Shown here: positions 1 through 8,425 of the stretch, piece by piece
Layout: the number at the start of each line of letters is the position of its first letter
Position numbering within the stretch: the stretch's first letter is position 1
Assembly: GCA_947464705.1 (NCBI GenBank)
Contig: CANHYD010000003.1
Span: 1 to 23,232 of the forward strand
From: Verrucomicrobiota bacterium
Lineage (GTDB): Bacteria > Verrucomicrobiota > Verrucomicrobiia > Limisphaerales > UBA9464
Direction of reading: 5' to 3'
DNA length: 23,232 nt
Made by a program: the position numbers and the translations under genes
The notes under the pieces: model-generated
The model's database searches: none
The model's input: the letters and a program-made list of their open reading frames with translations, nothing else
Told to the model about the DNA's origin: nothing

Positions 1-174
1 CTCAAGCGGTTGCATGAGACCGTCATCAACAAGATTGACGCCGGGAACACCAACTTCTGGTCAGCACGCAACCGCTCTGAAAACGATCCCAATGGCCTCG
101 GTATTTTGGAGCGCCAGCGGGTGAAAATGTGGCTCAACCACGCCTACGAGCAGATCGACTCGGTGTGCGTGTGA
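1..174 (+). CDS. C-terminal fragment of an unidentified protein (5' end outside window)
   Basis: Frame 1 is open from the first base to a TGA at 172-174 and encodes 57 residues. The fragment is hydrophilic with mixed charge, contains SARNRSENDPNGLG in its middle, and ends in the short tail DSVCV. It has no membrane segment. I do not recognise the family from this piece and assign no function. The reading frame is credible because it is open to the window edge, is ordinary in composition, and ends just before a non-coding gap. The gene converges with the WD40 gene that ends at 299. Confidence 0.7.
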   Translation, partial: LKRLHETVINKIDAGNTNFWSARNRSENDPNGLGILERQRVKMWLNHAYEQIDSVCV

Positions 175-298
175 GCCCTCGAGGCAGGCTGGGCGGCGTC
201 TCCGGATGATCCCGCACTGCACCCGGCCGCGCAGGCGCTTGGGCGGACCGGCGGTCGCGGCGTTGAAGCCGTCTCTGCTCCGGTTCAGACGTTCCAGC
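175..298. other. convergent intergenic gap, no clear signal
   Basis: This 124-bp stretch lies between the stop of the partial plus-strand gene and the stop of the minus-strand WD40 gene. It is very GC-rich and contains only a short imperfect stem around 253-268 with no T-run on either side. I see no convincing intrinsic terminator and no small gene. Confidence 0.5.
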
Positions 299-1690
299 TC
301 AGTTCTGGGCCGTTTGCCGGACTGGCGTCAGGGGTACTGGGTAGAAGATGGCCTGAAGGCTTCCCGAGGCGGGATCAAAGACCCGGATAATGCCTTCGAA
401 ACCGGCGGTATAGAGGCGCTTGCCATCGGGTGAAAATTTGAGGGCGAACACCGAACCCGCATGCCCGGACAGGGTAGCCCGTTTCTTTCCGGTGGCCGTT
501 TCATAGACCCGCACTTCGGTGCCGGTGTTGCCGGTGGCCAAGAGACTGCCATCGGGACTGAAGGCAACCGATTGCACCGGACCCGGCTGGCGCTCGAACT
601 CGCGCACCAAGTTCACGTCGTTGTTTCCGGAGGTCCGATCTTGGTTCTCCTGGGCTTTGTACACGCGCAGGCCGCCTTCGGCACCGCCGTAGGCCGCCCA
701 ATCTTCGCGGGGATGTCGCGCCATGCAGTCGATGGGCTCGAGGAGTTTGTTCACGTCGTCGATGAATTGCCCATTCGTGGCGTCGATGAGCTTCATGGCC
801 CGGTCTCGGCTGGCGCTCAGGAGACGGGTGCCGCCAGCGACCCAAGCGGTCCGGAATACCCAGTCGCCGTGATTGTCGAACTTCACGAGTTCTTGGCCGT
901 CGGAGATGCGCGTGACCCGAACGCTTTTGTCGGCGCCGCCGGTGGCCACGCGGGTGCCATCGGGGGACCAGGAAATTCCGAAGAGGGAGTCTGTGGTCGT
1001 CCGCAATCCCTGGATTTGACGAGCCTCGGGAACATTCCAGATCTGGATCTCTCCGAACCGGGCTGGGGCGCCGCCGCTGACGGCGAGCGACCGACCGTCG
1101 GGCGAGAAGGCCACTGACTCGATGCGCGGGGATTCGCCCAAGAGGCGGCTGGCCAGCGCCCACGAGGTCGTGTCGATCATTAAGACCTCATGGTAGCCGG
1201 CCACCGCCAATCGGGTGCCATCCGGGGATACATCCAGAGCGCTGATCACCGGGGGTTGCGCGTAAGAGGGCGGTTCCTTCAGGCGGGTGGAATAAGCGTC
1301 AGCCGGGGTGTCATCCTTCGCCCCTTCTTGGATCCAGCGGGTGATGAGGGCCACCTCCTGGGGAGACAGTGCGTCCCCCTCCTTGGGCATGTCCGCTTCC
1401 TTGCCGGAGATGGAGGTGATGAGTAGCGATTTGGCTGGATCGCCCGCAGCCAGATTGGGTCCATGTTTGCCGGGCTTCATGAGGCCGACAAAGGTGGAAG
1501 TGTCCACCTCGCCCTTGAGTTTGTTGGGGTTGTGGCATCCGTTGCAGGACCGTTTGAAAATGGGGGTCACATCGCGCCACCAGGAAACGGGTGTCTCGGC
1601 TGCGATCAGAGGCCTCGAGGCCACCAAACCCAAAGCCAGAGAACCGGTGAGCGAGGCGCAGTTGAGGACGTAAAGCAGGGAGAATTTCAT
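299..1690 (-). CDS. exported WD40-repeat protein with planctomycete-type cytochrome c domain
   Basis: The protein has 463 residues. Residues 1-31 look like a Sec signal peptide ending near ASRPLIAAE. A PSCyt1-type cytochrome c segment follows at about 38-125: the heme motif is C49-N-G-C52-H53, and M101 in DMPKEGD is a plausible distal ligand. From about 145 to 445 come roughly six or seven WD40 blades with repeated FSPDG or WSPDG turns (for example 195-199, 241-245, 377-381, 419-423), enough for one beta-propeller. The architecture is typical of Planctomycetota and Verrucomicrobiota, where the cytochrome-like domain is thought to act in the periplasm; no substrate is established. The start ATG overlaps the upstream PPC gene stop as ATGA (1687-1690), and an AAAGG about 7 nt upstream supports it. 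It is the last gene of the four-gene operon. Family identification is firm; the role is inferred only broadly. Confidence 0.9.
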   Translation of the reverse strand: MKFSLLYVLNCASLTGSLALGLVASRPLIAAETPVSWWRDVTPIFKRSCNGCHNPNKLKGEVDTSTFVGLMKPGKHGPNLAAGDPAKSLLITSISGKEADMPKEGDALSPQEVALITRWIQEGAKDDTPADAYSTRLKEPPSYAQPPVISALDVSPDGTRLAVAGYHEVLMIDTTSWALASRLLGESPRIESVAFSPDGRSLAVSGGAPARFGEIQIWNVPEARQIQGLRTTTDSLFGISWSPDGTRVATGGADKSVRVTRISDGQELVKFDNHGDWVFRTAWVAGGTRLLSASRDRAMKLIDATNGQFIDDVNKLLEPIDCMARHPREDWAAYGGAEGGLRVYKAQENQDRTSGNNDVNLVREFERQPGPVQSVAFSPDGSLLATGNTGTEVRVYETATGKKRATLSGHAGSVFALKFSPDGKRLYTAGFEGIIRVFDPASGSLQAIFYPVPLTPVRQTAQN

Positions 1691-4080
1691 GGTTTGGCCT
1701 TTTCGGCGTCGGGCTTGGCGGCCGTTTTTTGGGTCGCTGCGGCGGATTCGGATTCGGGCGCGGTGAGGGTGAGATGAATGGGTTGGGTCTTCTGACGCCA
1801 GACGCGGTCCTGATGGGAAGCGCTGGCCACGATCCGGAAGGTGTGTTCCTTGCCCGTTTTCGCCAGCTGGGAAACCTTCAATTGAATGGTCGCCTCGGTC
1901 TTGTTGGTGAGGATGGGAGGCACTAGAGCTTGCACGCCGTGGGGCAGATCTTCCAATCGCAATTCGATCTCACCGGTCAATCCGCGCCGTTCCACCTTCA
2001 CCACGAACTGGGTTTGGTTGGCCTCGGACTGGGTGCCCTCGGGCAAGGCCACGGCCGACAAGCGCACCGGGTCCGTGCGGAAGAAGGGCGATCCGGGCAG
2101 CATGGCCGTGAGGAACATGGGGATGGGCTGCACTGTCAGTGGTACGGGTGCCGTGGCGTGGGTGGAGGCGGGTTGTCCCTGGACCGTTGCCTCGGCTCGG
2201 ACCATGACGGGGCGGATGCCGGTCTCGGCATTTTGTGCCAACTGCAGCGGGAGGCGGGTGCGGGTCTGGCCCGGCGGGAGCGTGACCGCGGGGATAGTGA
2301 CTCCGGGCAAGGTTTCGGCCTGGATTCGGATTTCACCCTCGAAATTGTCCCGGCGGTTAATACGGACTTCCAAGGCTGTCGTGCCGTTTTGCTCGGCCAT
2401 CAGGCTGGCGGGCGCCACGCTCAGGTCGAACGGCACCGCCGGGAGAACCGTGATCCAGCCCATCTCGGAGAACTGGACGGAACGGGTGACGGGTTTGCCC
2501 TGATGGTCACCGACACCCTGGGCCTTGAGGAGGGTGTAACCCAGCGGAGCGTCCGCATTGGCCGAGATGACCCACCATCCCACGGAGGTGCCCGGGCCAA
2601 GAATTAGCGGCGGAGCCCAGACTCCGGGCGGCAGTCCTTCCGGCTCGATCCGCACCAATCCATCGAACCCATGGCGGCGGTCGACCTCACATCGGACAGC
2701 CACCGAGCCGCCGCGGGTCACACGGAATCGCCCTCCAGTGGCGCGGACGGTGAAATCGGGCGTCACATCCGGTGCCTGGAAGCTCATTCGGTAGCCGAAG
2801 CGATCCCCGCCTCGCTGGGTCAAATCTCGGAGGGTGAGGCGGTATTCCGTGTCCTTCTTGGCGTCGAACTCGATGCGCGCATCCGGGCCCGAGGCGTCGT
2901 CATTGCGTTGGAGCACTGTCCCGTTGGTGTCCGAGAGGGTCAGGAGCGCGTCGAGTCGTGAACCCAGGGCGCGGGCCCGAACCTCGATCACCCATTTCTG
3001 GTTGGCGGTGGCCTTGAAGCCGAAGACATCCACATCCTTTTCGACGCCGATGCGGCCATTGACCACCCGGGGCAGGGTCAGGCTCTGGGCCTGGTCCGGA
3101 GTGTTGTTGGGCTCCGCCTCGGTGGACTCGTCGAGATCACCGACCTCGAAAACGGCGGGGTTGGAAAACCCCAGGGGTGTCCGAGCGCGCACCTCCTGCC
3201 GACCCAGGGCTGCATCGGACGCAATCTGGATGGGCAGTTTCTCAACTCCCTCCAGGTTCGTGCCCGTCCATTGCAGTTCGACCGAGCCACCTCGCTTGCC
3301 ACCGAATGGAAAGAAGGATTCCAGGTAGGGAACATTTCCGGCGACCAGCCGGTAGCGGTAATCGCCACCGCCCTGAAAACGGAGGTCATGGAGTTCGAGC
3401 AGGTATTCCCCATCGGCTGCCGGCGTGAACTCGAGGAAGGGGTCCAGACCGTGGGCGTCTTCGCTGCGCTGCAGTTCTTTTCCGTCGGGGCTGCGCAGGA
3501 TGAGGTTGCCATCCAAGGGAGATCCGCTGCGGTTGGCCTGGAGATCGAAGATTAGGGTTTTTCCGGCCCGGGCTTGGAATCGGAAGAAGTCCGATTCGGT
3601 GCTGGTGCTGATCACTCCAGAGACGGCGGCCGGCAAGGGAATCAAGAAGGCCTTGGCCTGGTTGGTGTTGGTCTTGGGGTCGGCCAATTCAACGAGGTCA
3701 CTCAGTTGGAAAATCAGAGGGTTGGAGACGCCGTTCGGGCCTGCGACCCTCAACTCACGCGACCCCAAGGCGGCCCCGGGCGAGACCAGGCATTGGAGGG
3801 TGAGGGATTGGCCCGAATTGACCGGCGCGCTGGACAGGCCACCAGTGCCACCTTCCAGAGTAACCGGCGGTGCCGTGGGCGCCACCGGGACCGCGCTCAA
3901 TCCGGATCCGGTGACCAGCACCCCGGAGATTCCGCTCAGAGCATCTCCCTTGAGGGTGATCTGCTGGGTGGATCCCCGTTGGATCCAGGTCACCGATGCG
4001 GAGTCCAACTTGGGTGCCGATTGGGCGAAGAGGCTAGGGATCGCCAGCAGCGCTGACACCCCAGCGAGGGTGAGTCTCAT
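1687..4080 (-). CDS. secreted protein with two PPC (pre-peptidase C-terminal) domains and Ig-like regions
   Basis: The protein has 797 residues. Residues 1-20 form a short signal peptide ending in SLFAQ, followed by an Ig/IPT-like region (about 25-125) ending in SNPLIFQLSDL. A first PPC domain spans about 135-248 (ESDFFRFQARAGKTL, then GEYLLELHD), and a second Ig-like segment about 250-315 repeats the SNPAVFEVGDL ending. A second PPC domain covers about 318-435 (EAEPNNTPDQA, DVDVFGFKA). The remainder (about 440-780) is beta-rich with repeated Ig-like features such as LPPGV, ending in a lysine/alanine-rich tail. PPC domains usually accompany secreted enzymes as binding or stability modules; no catalytic domain is visible, so a surface binding or scaffold role is inferred. 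The gene follows the DUF1501 gene after 69 nt and overlaps the WD40 gene by 4 nt. No Shine-Dalgarno sequence precedes its ATG. Confidence 0.88.
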   Translation of the reverse strand: MRLTLAGVSALLAIPSLFAQSAPKLDSASVTWIQRGSTQQITLKGDALSGISGVLVTGSGLSAVPVAPTAPPVTLEGGTGGLSSAPVNSGQSLTLQCLVSPGAALGSRELRVAGPNGVSNPLIFQLSDLVELADPKTNTNQAKAFLIPLPAAVSGVISTSTESDFFRFQARAGKTLIFDLQANRSGSPLDGNLILRSPDGKELQRSEDAHGLDPFLEFTPAADGEYLLELHDLRFQGGGDYRYRLVAGNVPYLESFFPFGGKRGGSVELQWTGTNLEGVEKLPIQIASDAALGRQEVRARTPLGFSNPAVFEVGDLDESTEAEPNNTPDQAQSLTLPRVVNGRIGVEKDVDVFGFKATANQKWVIEVRARALGSRLDALLTLSDTNGTVLQRNDDASGPDARIEFDAKKDTEYRLTLRDLTQRGGDRFGYRMSFQAPDVTPDFTVRATGGRFRVTRGGSVAVRCEVDRRHGFDGLVRIEPEGLPPGVWAPPLILGPGTSVGWWVISANADAPLGYTLLKAQGVGDHQGKPVTRSVQFSEMGWITVLPAVPFDLSVAPASLMAEQNGTTALEVRINRRDNFEGEIRIQAETLPGVTIPAVTLPPGQTRTRLPLQLAQNAETGIRPVMVRAEATVQGQPASTHATAPVPLTVQPIPMFLTAMLPGSPFFRTDPVRLSAVALPEGTQSEANQTQFVVKVERRGLTGEIELRLEDLPHGVQALVPPILTNKTEATIQLKVSQLAKTGKEHTFRIVASASHQDRVWRQKTQPIHLTLTAPESESAAATQKTAAKPDAEKAKP

Positions 4081-4149
4081 GAAAACAGGAGGGATTCCGT
4101 GGGTTCGGTGTTCCTTGAGGGAATCGGGTGTCGACGGTGAGGGGGAGTC

Positions 4150-5604
4150 TCAGCCAAAAAGCGCGCTCACGGGTTCAGCCTGGACCAGTTCGCGGGGTTG
4201 ATTCAGGTGATTCATGACGATGGTGTGTGGGTCGATGCCCAGCGCGTGGTACACGGTGGCCACGATTTGAGTCGGATGGACCGGAGTCTCGATGGGCGAC
4301 GATCCGGTCGCATCCGATTTGCCATACAAGGCTCCGCGCCGAATGCCGGCACCCGCAATCAACGCTGTGTAGCAATAAGGCCAATGGTCTCGGCCATCTG
4401 GTGAATTGGTGTTGCCGCTGGTGCTCACGCCAAGGCGCGGGCTGCGGCCGAACTCGCCGAGGGCCACCACCAGGGTTTCCTTCAGCAGGCCCCGCTCGTC
4501 GAGATCTTCCAGCAAGGCGCTGAGTCCGGAGTCGAGCTTAGGGCAGTGCAAATTGCGCAGCGGACCGAAGTTGGCGGCGTGGGTATCCCAAGCATCGACG
4601 GTCGGGTCCCCGTTGGCCACGGCGGGCCAGTTCATCTGCACGAAGCGAGTCCCGGATTCCAGAAGGCGACGGGCCAGGAGCAGACCTTGTCCGAAGGTGT
4701 GACGGCCGTACTTGTCACGCAGGGTGTCCTTTTCTTTGGACAGGTCGAAGGCATCCCGGGCGCGACCGCTGCTGACGAGGTCGAAGGCCTTCTGGTAGTA
4801 GCGGTCCAGGGCGTACTTCTCGACGGCTTTCTCCATCTCAGGCATGGCATCATTGACCGCCTTCAGGAGGGTGGAGCGACGGTCCAGGCGTTCCTTGCTG
4901 ATTTCTTTGCGCAGCGTGAGGTCGTCCAAGTTGATGCCCTTGGCCGGATCTTGATAAAAATAATAGGGGTCGTAGGCGGCCCCGAGAAAACCGGCTGTTC
5001 CACCCTTGCCGATGACGTTCGATTCCTGGAGCGGTCGCGGCAGCATCACGAAGGGCAGCATCGGGATGTCCAGCGGCTTGAGCCGCGAGATCTGGGCACC
5101 CATGTGCGGGAAATCGTTGGGGGCCGGCGGTTCCAACTGACCCGAGGGCGAGACGCGGTCCGGCGTGTAGCCGGTCATGATTTGATAAATCGCCGCCGTG
5201 TGATTGAAGAGCCCGGCCGGCGTGTAGCTCATCGAGCGGATCAGCGTGGCGCGGTCGATTTGCTGGGCCAATTTCGGCATGACCTCGCTGAGCTGAATGC
5301 CGGGTACCTTGGTGCGGATCGGCTTGAAGTCGCCGCGGACATTGGATGGGGCGTCGGGCTTCGGGTCCCAGATGTCGATATGGCTTGGGCCTCCCTGCAG
5401 GTAGATCATCAGGACCTGCTTGGCCGAGCCCCAACCGTTTTTGGGTTGGCCGGCCGCGGGCCCGGTGCTCTTGGGTTGTTCGGCTTGGAGGCGCAGGATG
5501 TCAGCCAGGCTCAGACCGAGCAGGCCCGCACCGCCTAGGCGCATGAATTCTCGGCGATTGTAACCGTCGCAGGTGGCGCCAGAGAGGCCAGGAATGGAGA
5601 TCAT
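4150..5604 (-). CDS. DUF1501 family exported protein with Tat signal
   Basis: The protein has 484 residues, a normal length for the DUF1501 family (alkaline-phosphatase-fold superfamily, often annotated as sulfatase-like). The N-terminus carries a twin-arginine motif, NRREFMRLGG at 16-25, followed by a hydrophobic LLGLSLADIL stretch, so Tat export is expected. Family hallmarks are GGPSH at 71-75 with the following DIWDPKPDAP, the segment LGEFGRSPRL at about 382-391, and GRDHWP at about 404-409. The biochemical activity of DUF1501 proteins is not established; they occur almost invariably next to DUF1549/DUF1553 proteins, as here, where the partner ends 46 nt upstream. The ATG at 5604 has no clear Shine-Dalgarno sequence. 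Family assignment is very secure. Confidence 0.93.
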   Translation of the reverse strand: MISIPGLSGATCDGYNRREFMRLGGAGLLGLSLADILRLQAEQPKSTGPAAGQPKNGWGSAKQVLMIYLQGGPSHIDIWDPKPDAPSNVRGDFKPIRTKVPGIQLSEVMPKLAQQIDRATLIRSMSYTPAGLFNHTAAIYQIMTGYTPDRVSPSGQLEPPAPNDFPHMGAQISRLKPLDIPMLPFVMLPRPLQESNVIGKGGTAGFLGAAYDPYYFYQDPAKGINLDDLTLRKEISKERLDRRSTLLKAVNDAMPEMEKAVEKYALDRYYQKAFDLVSSGRARDAFDLSKEKDTLRDKYGRHTFGQGLLLARRLLESGTRFVQMNWPAVANGDPTVDAWDTHAANFGPLRNLHCPKLDSGLSALLEDLDERGLLKETLVVALGEFGRSPRLGVSTSGNTNSPDGRDHWPYCYTALIAGAGIRRGALYGKSDATGSSPIETPVHPTQIVATVYHALGIDPHTIVMNHLNQPRELVQAEPVSALFG

Positions 5605-5650
5605 GAGGGAATCGGAGAGGGGTTTTGGGGGCGTGGTTTCCGCTCAGGGG

Positions 5651-8179
5651 TCAGCGATTGAAGAGGAAGGCCGGGCTGTTGAGGAGCGCCCACGCCAGAT
5701 CTTGGGCTCCTTCCAGGCGTTGGGCTCCGGAGCCGAGGCGGATTGAGTTCAACTCTTTGGGAGTCGGAAGTCGGCAGAGACAGCTCAGATAGATTTCCTC
5801 GATGACCTTTCGATCATCGGTCTGCTCGGCGACCAGTCGGGCAAAGCGGTTGTCGGAACGGTTCACGCACTCACCCAAGGTCTTCCCGTTGATGAGGTTC
5901 AAGGCGTGGGAGAGCGTCACATTGCTGCTGCGTTCGCATTCGCAGGCGCTCTGACGCTTGGGGCGTCCGAACAAGGTGAGGAAGTCGTTTCCAGCCACCA
6001 TGCCGTCGGGAAGCTGCGCTGCGCGCAGGCCGTCGGGCAAGTTGGAGAACTGCAGCGGTCGGCCTGTGGCAACGGCGATGGAATCGAGCATCTGCTCAGC
6101 GCTGAGGCGACGGGGCAGGGAATGGGAGAAGTTGACTAGGTCGTCTTCGTTCCAACGGTTGGGCACGATGCTCAGTTGGTAGGTCCGTGACAGGACCATG
6201 TGGCGGATGAGTTTTCGGACATCATGCCCGTCGGCCACAAAACGCGCCGTGAGGGCCTCGAGCAGGGCCGGATTGCTCGGAGGATTCCCGGCACGGATAT
6301 CGTCCACCGGGTCAATGATCCCGCGTCCAAAGAAGTAGCTCCAGAACCGGTTCACCGTGGATTTGGCGAAGTACGGGTTGTCCTGGGAAGTCAGCCACGC
6401 TGCGAAGGCGTCCCGGCGGTCCTCTCCGGAGGCGATGGAACGGTTTTCGCCATAAGGCACCTTAGGCGCCACCACTGCGTCGTTCTTGGGATGCTTGATC
6501 TCGCCGCCTTGATCGTTGTGATAGACCACTTCTTCGGAGACCTGTTCGTGGGCGTAGGTTTCAGTGCCTCGGATGAGATGGTCGCGGCCGAGGGTTCCAG
6601 GCTTGAAGGCCACCTGGGCAAAGAAGGCACCGAACTCGTAATACTGGTTCTGGGTCCAGCGTTCGAACGGGTGATCGTGGCATTTGTTGCAGTTGAACCG
6701 AACCCCCAGAAACGTCTGGGAAATATCTTCGGTCATCTTGCCGGAATCTCGCAAAGCCCTGAGGTAATTGCCGGCCGGATTTTCAAAGGTGCTGCCCTTG
6801 GCGAGCATCAGGTCGCGGGTGAACTGGTCGAAGGGACGATTCGCCGCAAACTGGTCGCGGATCCAGCTGCGGAACACCCAGACACCCTTCTTACCCAGGT
6901 TTTCGGAATTGCACTGGAGCAGGTCTGCGAACTTGTTGGCCCAGAATTCCGAGTACGCGGTGGATCCGATGAGGCTGTCCACCAATGCCTCCCGCTTCTT
7001 GGGGGACCCGGTGGGGTCGGTCAGGAAAGCCCGCACCGCCTCCGCTGTCGGAGGTTGCCCAGTGATGTCCAAAGAGACTCGTCGGATGAACTCGGCGTCG
7101 TTGCACAGTTCGCTGGGATTGATCTTCAGGCGCTCCAGTTTCGTGTTCACCGCCCGGTCGATGAAATTGTACTCCGGCATCGCGGCGAAACGGAATCCGG
7201 TGCGGTCTCCCATGACGGTGACCTCGCGAGCATCGTAGAGTCCTTCGTAGCGAACCAACACAGCCATCTCGCCTCGGCGCAGCGGGATTACCGTGCTGCC
7301 TTGGACGAGAGCCACCTCTTCATTGTTGCTGCTCAGGACGGCCTCACGGGTCACATCGCGCGTGGAACCATCCGGATAGGTGGCGATCACTAGGAATTGA
7401 TGCCGCCGCCCCGGCAGATCGAGCTCGACCTTCTCCGGAAGGATTTGGATTCGGGTGGGCCGGTTGGAGGAGACCTGCTGGAAGTGGGCGCCCTCGGAGA
7501 TCCACTGCCGCAGGGTCTTGTGGTAGCGCGAGCCCGGAACCAGTGCTTGCCGTCCCTCGTGGGGGATGTCTGCCAGGGGCTTTTGCAGCATGAGGGATTC
7601 ATCGACATGGACGCGGTTGAAACGTCTTCCGCTCAGGTCGTTGATCAACGCTTGGTAGTCGTACTCCGGATCGTAGCCGCGGAGCGCGAGCTTGAAGCCG
7701 TTCTTCCCTTTGGCCGAACCATGGCAGGGCCCGGAGTTGCAGCCGGCCCGGCTCAGGATGGGTTCGATGTCCCGGACGAATCCCACTTCGGGAGAGGCGA
7801 TGCTTTGGACCTCGACCTCCAGGCGAGTGCTCTTGCCCGCGGCGGTGACCAGGACCGTTGATTTTCCAGCCTGACGCGGCACGAGGTATCCGTCGGCATC
7901 CACTTCGAGGGCCGCCGACTCGGGCTTCAAACGGGCCATGGCGCTGAGGTCGACCCAGGAACCGTCAGCGCATTCTCCCAGCACCAGCACCTTCCGCGAG
8001 TCCCGTCCATCGAGCAACGTGAGCCGGTTCGGTTCCAACTTCAGTGAACGGAGGTTAGGCACCGGTGGAGTAGCCGGGATCGGTTTATCGGATCCGCGTT
8101 CGGCCGAATACAGCGCGGGGCTGCTCAGTGACACGCCGACGCTCACGACAGCCATCCAGAATCTCAGGGGCAAACGCAT
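5651..8179 (-). CDS. DUF1549/DUF1553 exported cytochrome-c-like protein
   Basis: I chose the ATG at 8179 (842 residues) because it begins a good Sec signal peptide, RLPLRFWMAVVSVGVSLSSPALYSAE. The frame also extends to a GTG at 8284, but that adds 35 residues with no export character. In order: a Big_2-like domain (about 41-125), a PSCyt-type segment with C147-N-S-G-P-C152-H153, a second Big_2-like domain (about 243-322), DUF1549 (about 335-545) and DUF1553 (about 600-820). DUF1549 contains C497-N-K-C500-H501 followed by DHPFERWTQ, the family's characteristic second heme-type motif. DUF1553 is marked by STVNRFWSYFFGRGIIDPVDD. These proteins are exported and pair with DUF1501 proteins; the reaction is unknown. 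It is the first gene of the operon and is divergent from the PfkB gene. Confidence 0.92.
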   Translation of the reverse strand: MRLPLRFWMAVVSVGVSLSSPALYSAERGSDKPIPATPPVPNLRSLKLEPNRLTLLDGRDSRKVLVLGECADGSWVDLSAMARLKPESAALEVDADGYLVPRQAGKSTVLVTAAGKSTRLEVEVQSIASPEVGFVRDIEPILSRAGCNSGPCHGSAKGKNGFKLALRGYDPEYDYQALINDLSGRRFNRVHVDESLMLQKPLADIPHEGRQALVPGSRYHKTLRQWISEGAHFQQVSSNRPTRIQILPEKVELDLPGRRHQFLVIATYPDGSTRDVTREAVLSSNNEEVALVQGSTVIPLRRGEMAVLVRYEGLYDAREVTVMGDRTGFRFAAMPEYNFIDRAVNTKLERLKINPSELCNDAEFIRRVSLDITGQPPTAEAVRAFLTDPTGSPKKREALVDSLIGSTAYSEFWANKFADLLQCNSENLGKKGVWVFRSWIRDQFAANRPFDQFTRDLMLAKGSTFENPAGNYLRALRDSGKMTEDISQTFLGVRFNCNKCHDHPFERWTQNQYYEFGAFFAQVAFKPGTLGRDHLIRGTETYAHEQVSEEVVYHNDQGGEIKHPKNDAVVAPKVPYGENRSIASGEDRRDAFAAWLTSQDNPYFAKSTVNRFWSYFFGRGIIDPVDDIRAGNPPSNPALLEALTARFVADGHDVRKLIRHMVLSRTYQLSIVPNRWNEDDLVNFSHSLPRRLSAEQMLDSIAVATGRPLQFSNLPDGLRAAQLPDGMVAGNDFLTLFGRPKRQSACECERSSNVTLSHALNLINGKTLGECVNRSDNRFARLVAEQTDDRKVIEEIYLSCLCRLPTPKELNSIRLGSGAQRLEGAQDLAWALLNSPAFLFNR

Positions 8180-8425
8180 AGGCCAAAAGGGGGAGCCACA
8201 AACCCTAATGAGTTGGGATCGTTGGACACAAGAGGCGTTCCCCAGGGTTGAAGCTTTTTTGGTCTGGGTGGATCCATCCTTCACGGGCCCGAGGCTCTGG
8301 AGGGTGTCGCAGGTGTCGGTGACCTTGGGCTTCCAGAAATCCTTAGAGACAACTGCGACTGCATCCGTGTAAGGTTGGGGAGTTCAATTGTCCTTTCTGT
8401 CTTTGTTTAGCTGTCTCCATTTCCG
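8180..8425. other. divergent intergenic region (promoters expected)
   Basis: This 246-bp stretch separates the start of the minus-strand secreted-protein operon from the plus-strand sugar kinase, so at least one promoter for each is expected. I could not find a convincing -35/-10 pair: the best plus-strand candidate, TTCAAT-17-TTTAGC near 8385, matches consensus at only about half the positions. Neither flanking ATG has a Shine-Dalgarno sequence. The longer GTG alternative for the DUF1549 gene lies inside this region at 8284. Confidence 0.5.

Noticed and set aside
4546..5538. 330-codon plus-strand open frame
   Set aside because: It is fully antisense to the DUF1501 gene, has no recognisable motif, and the minus strand encodes a clear family protein.
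6200..7393. 397-codon plus-strand open frame
   Set aside because: It is antisense to the DUF1549/DUF1553 gene and shows no domain; a composition artefact.
8385..8420. Possible sigma-70 promoter for the PfkB gene
   Set aside because: TTCAAT-17-TTTAGC matches consensus at about half of the positions, too weak to call.
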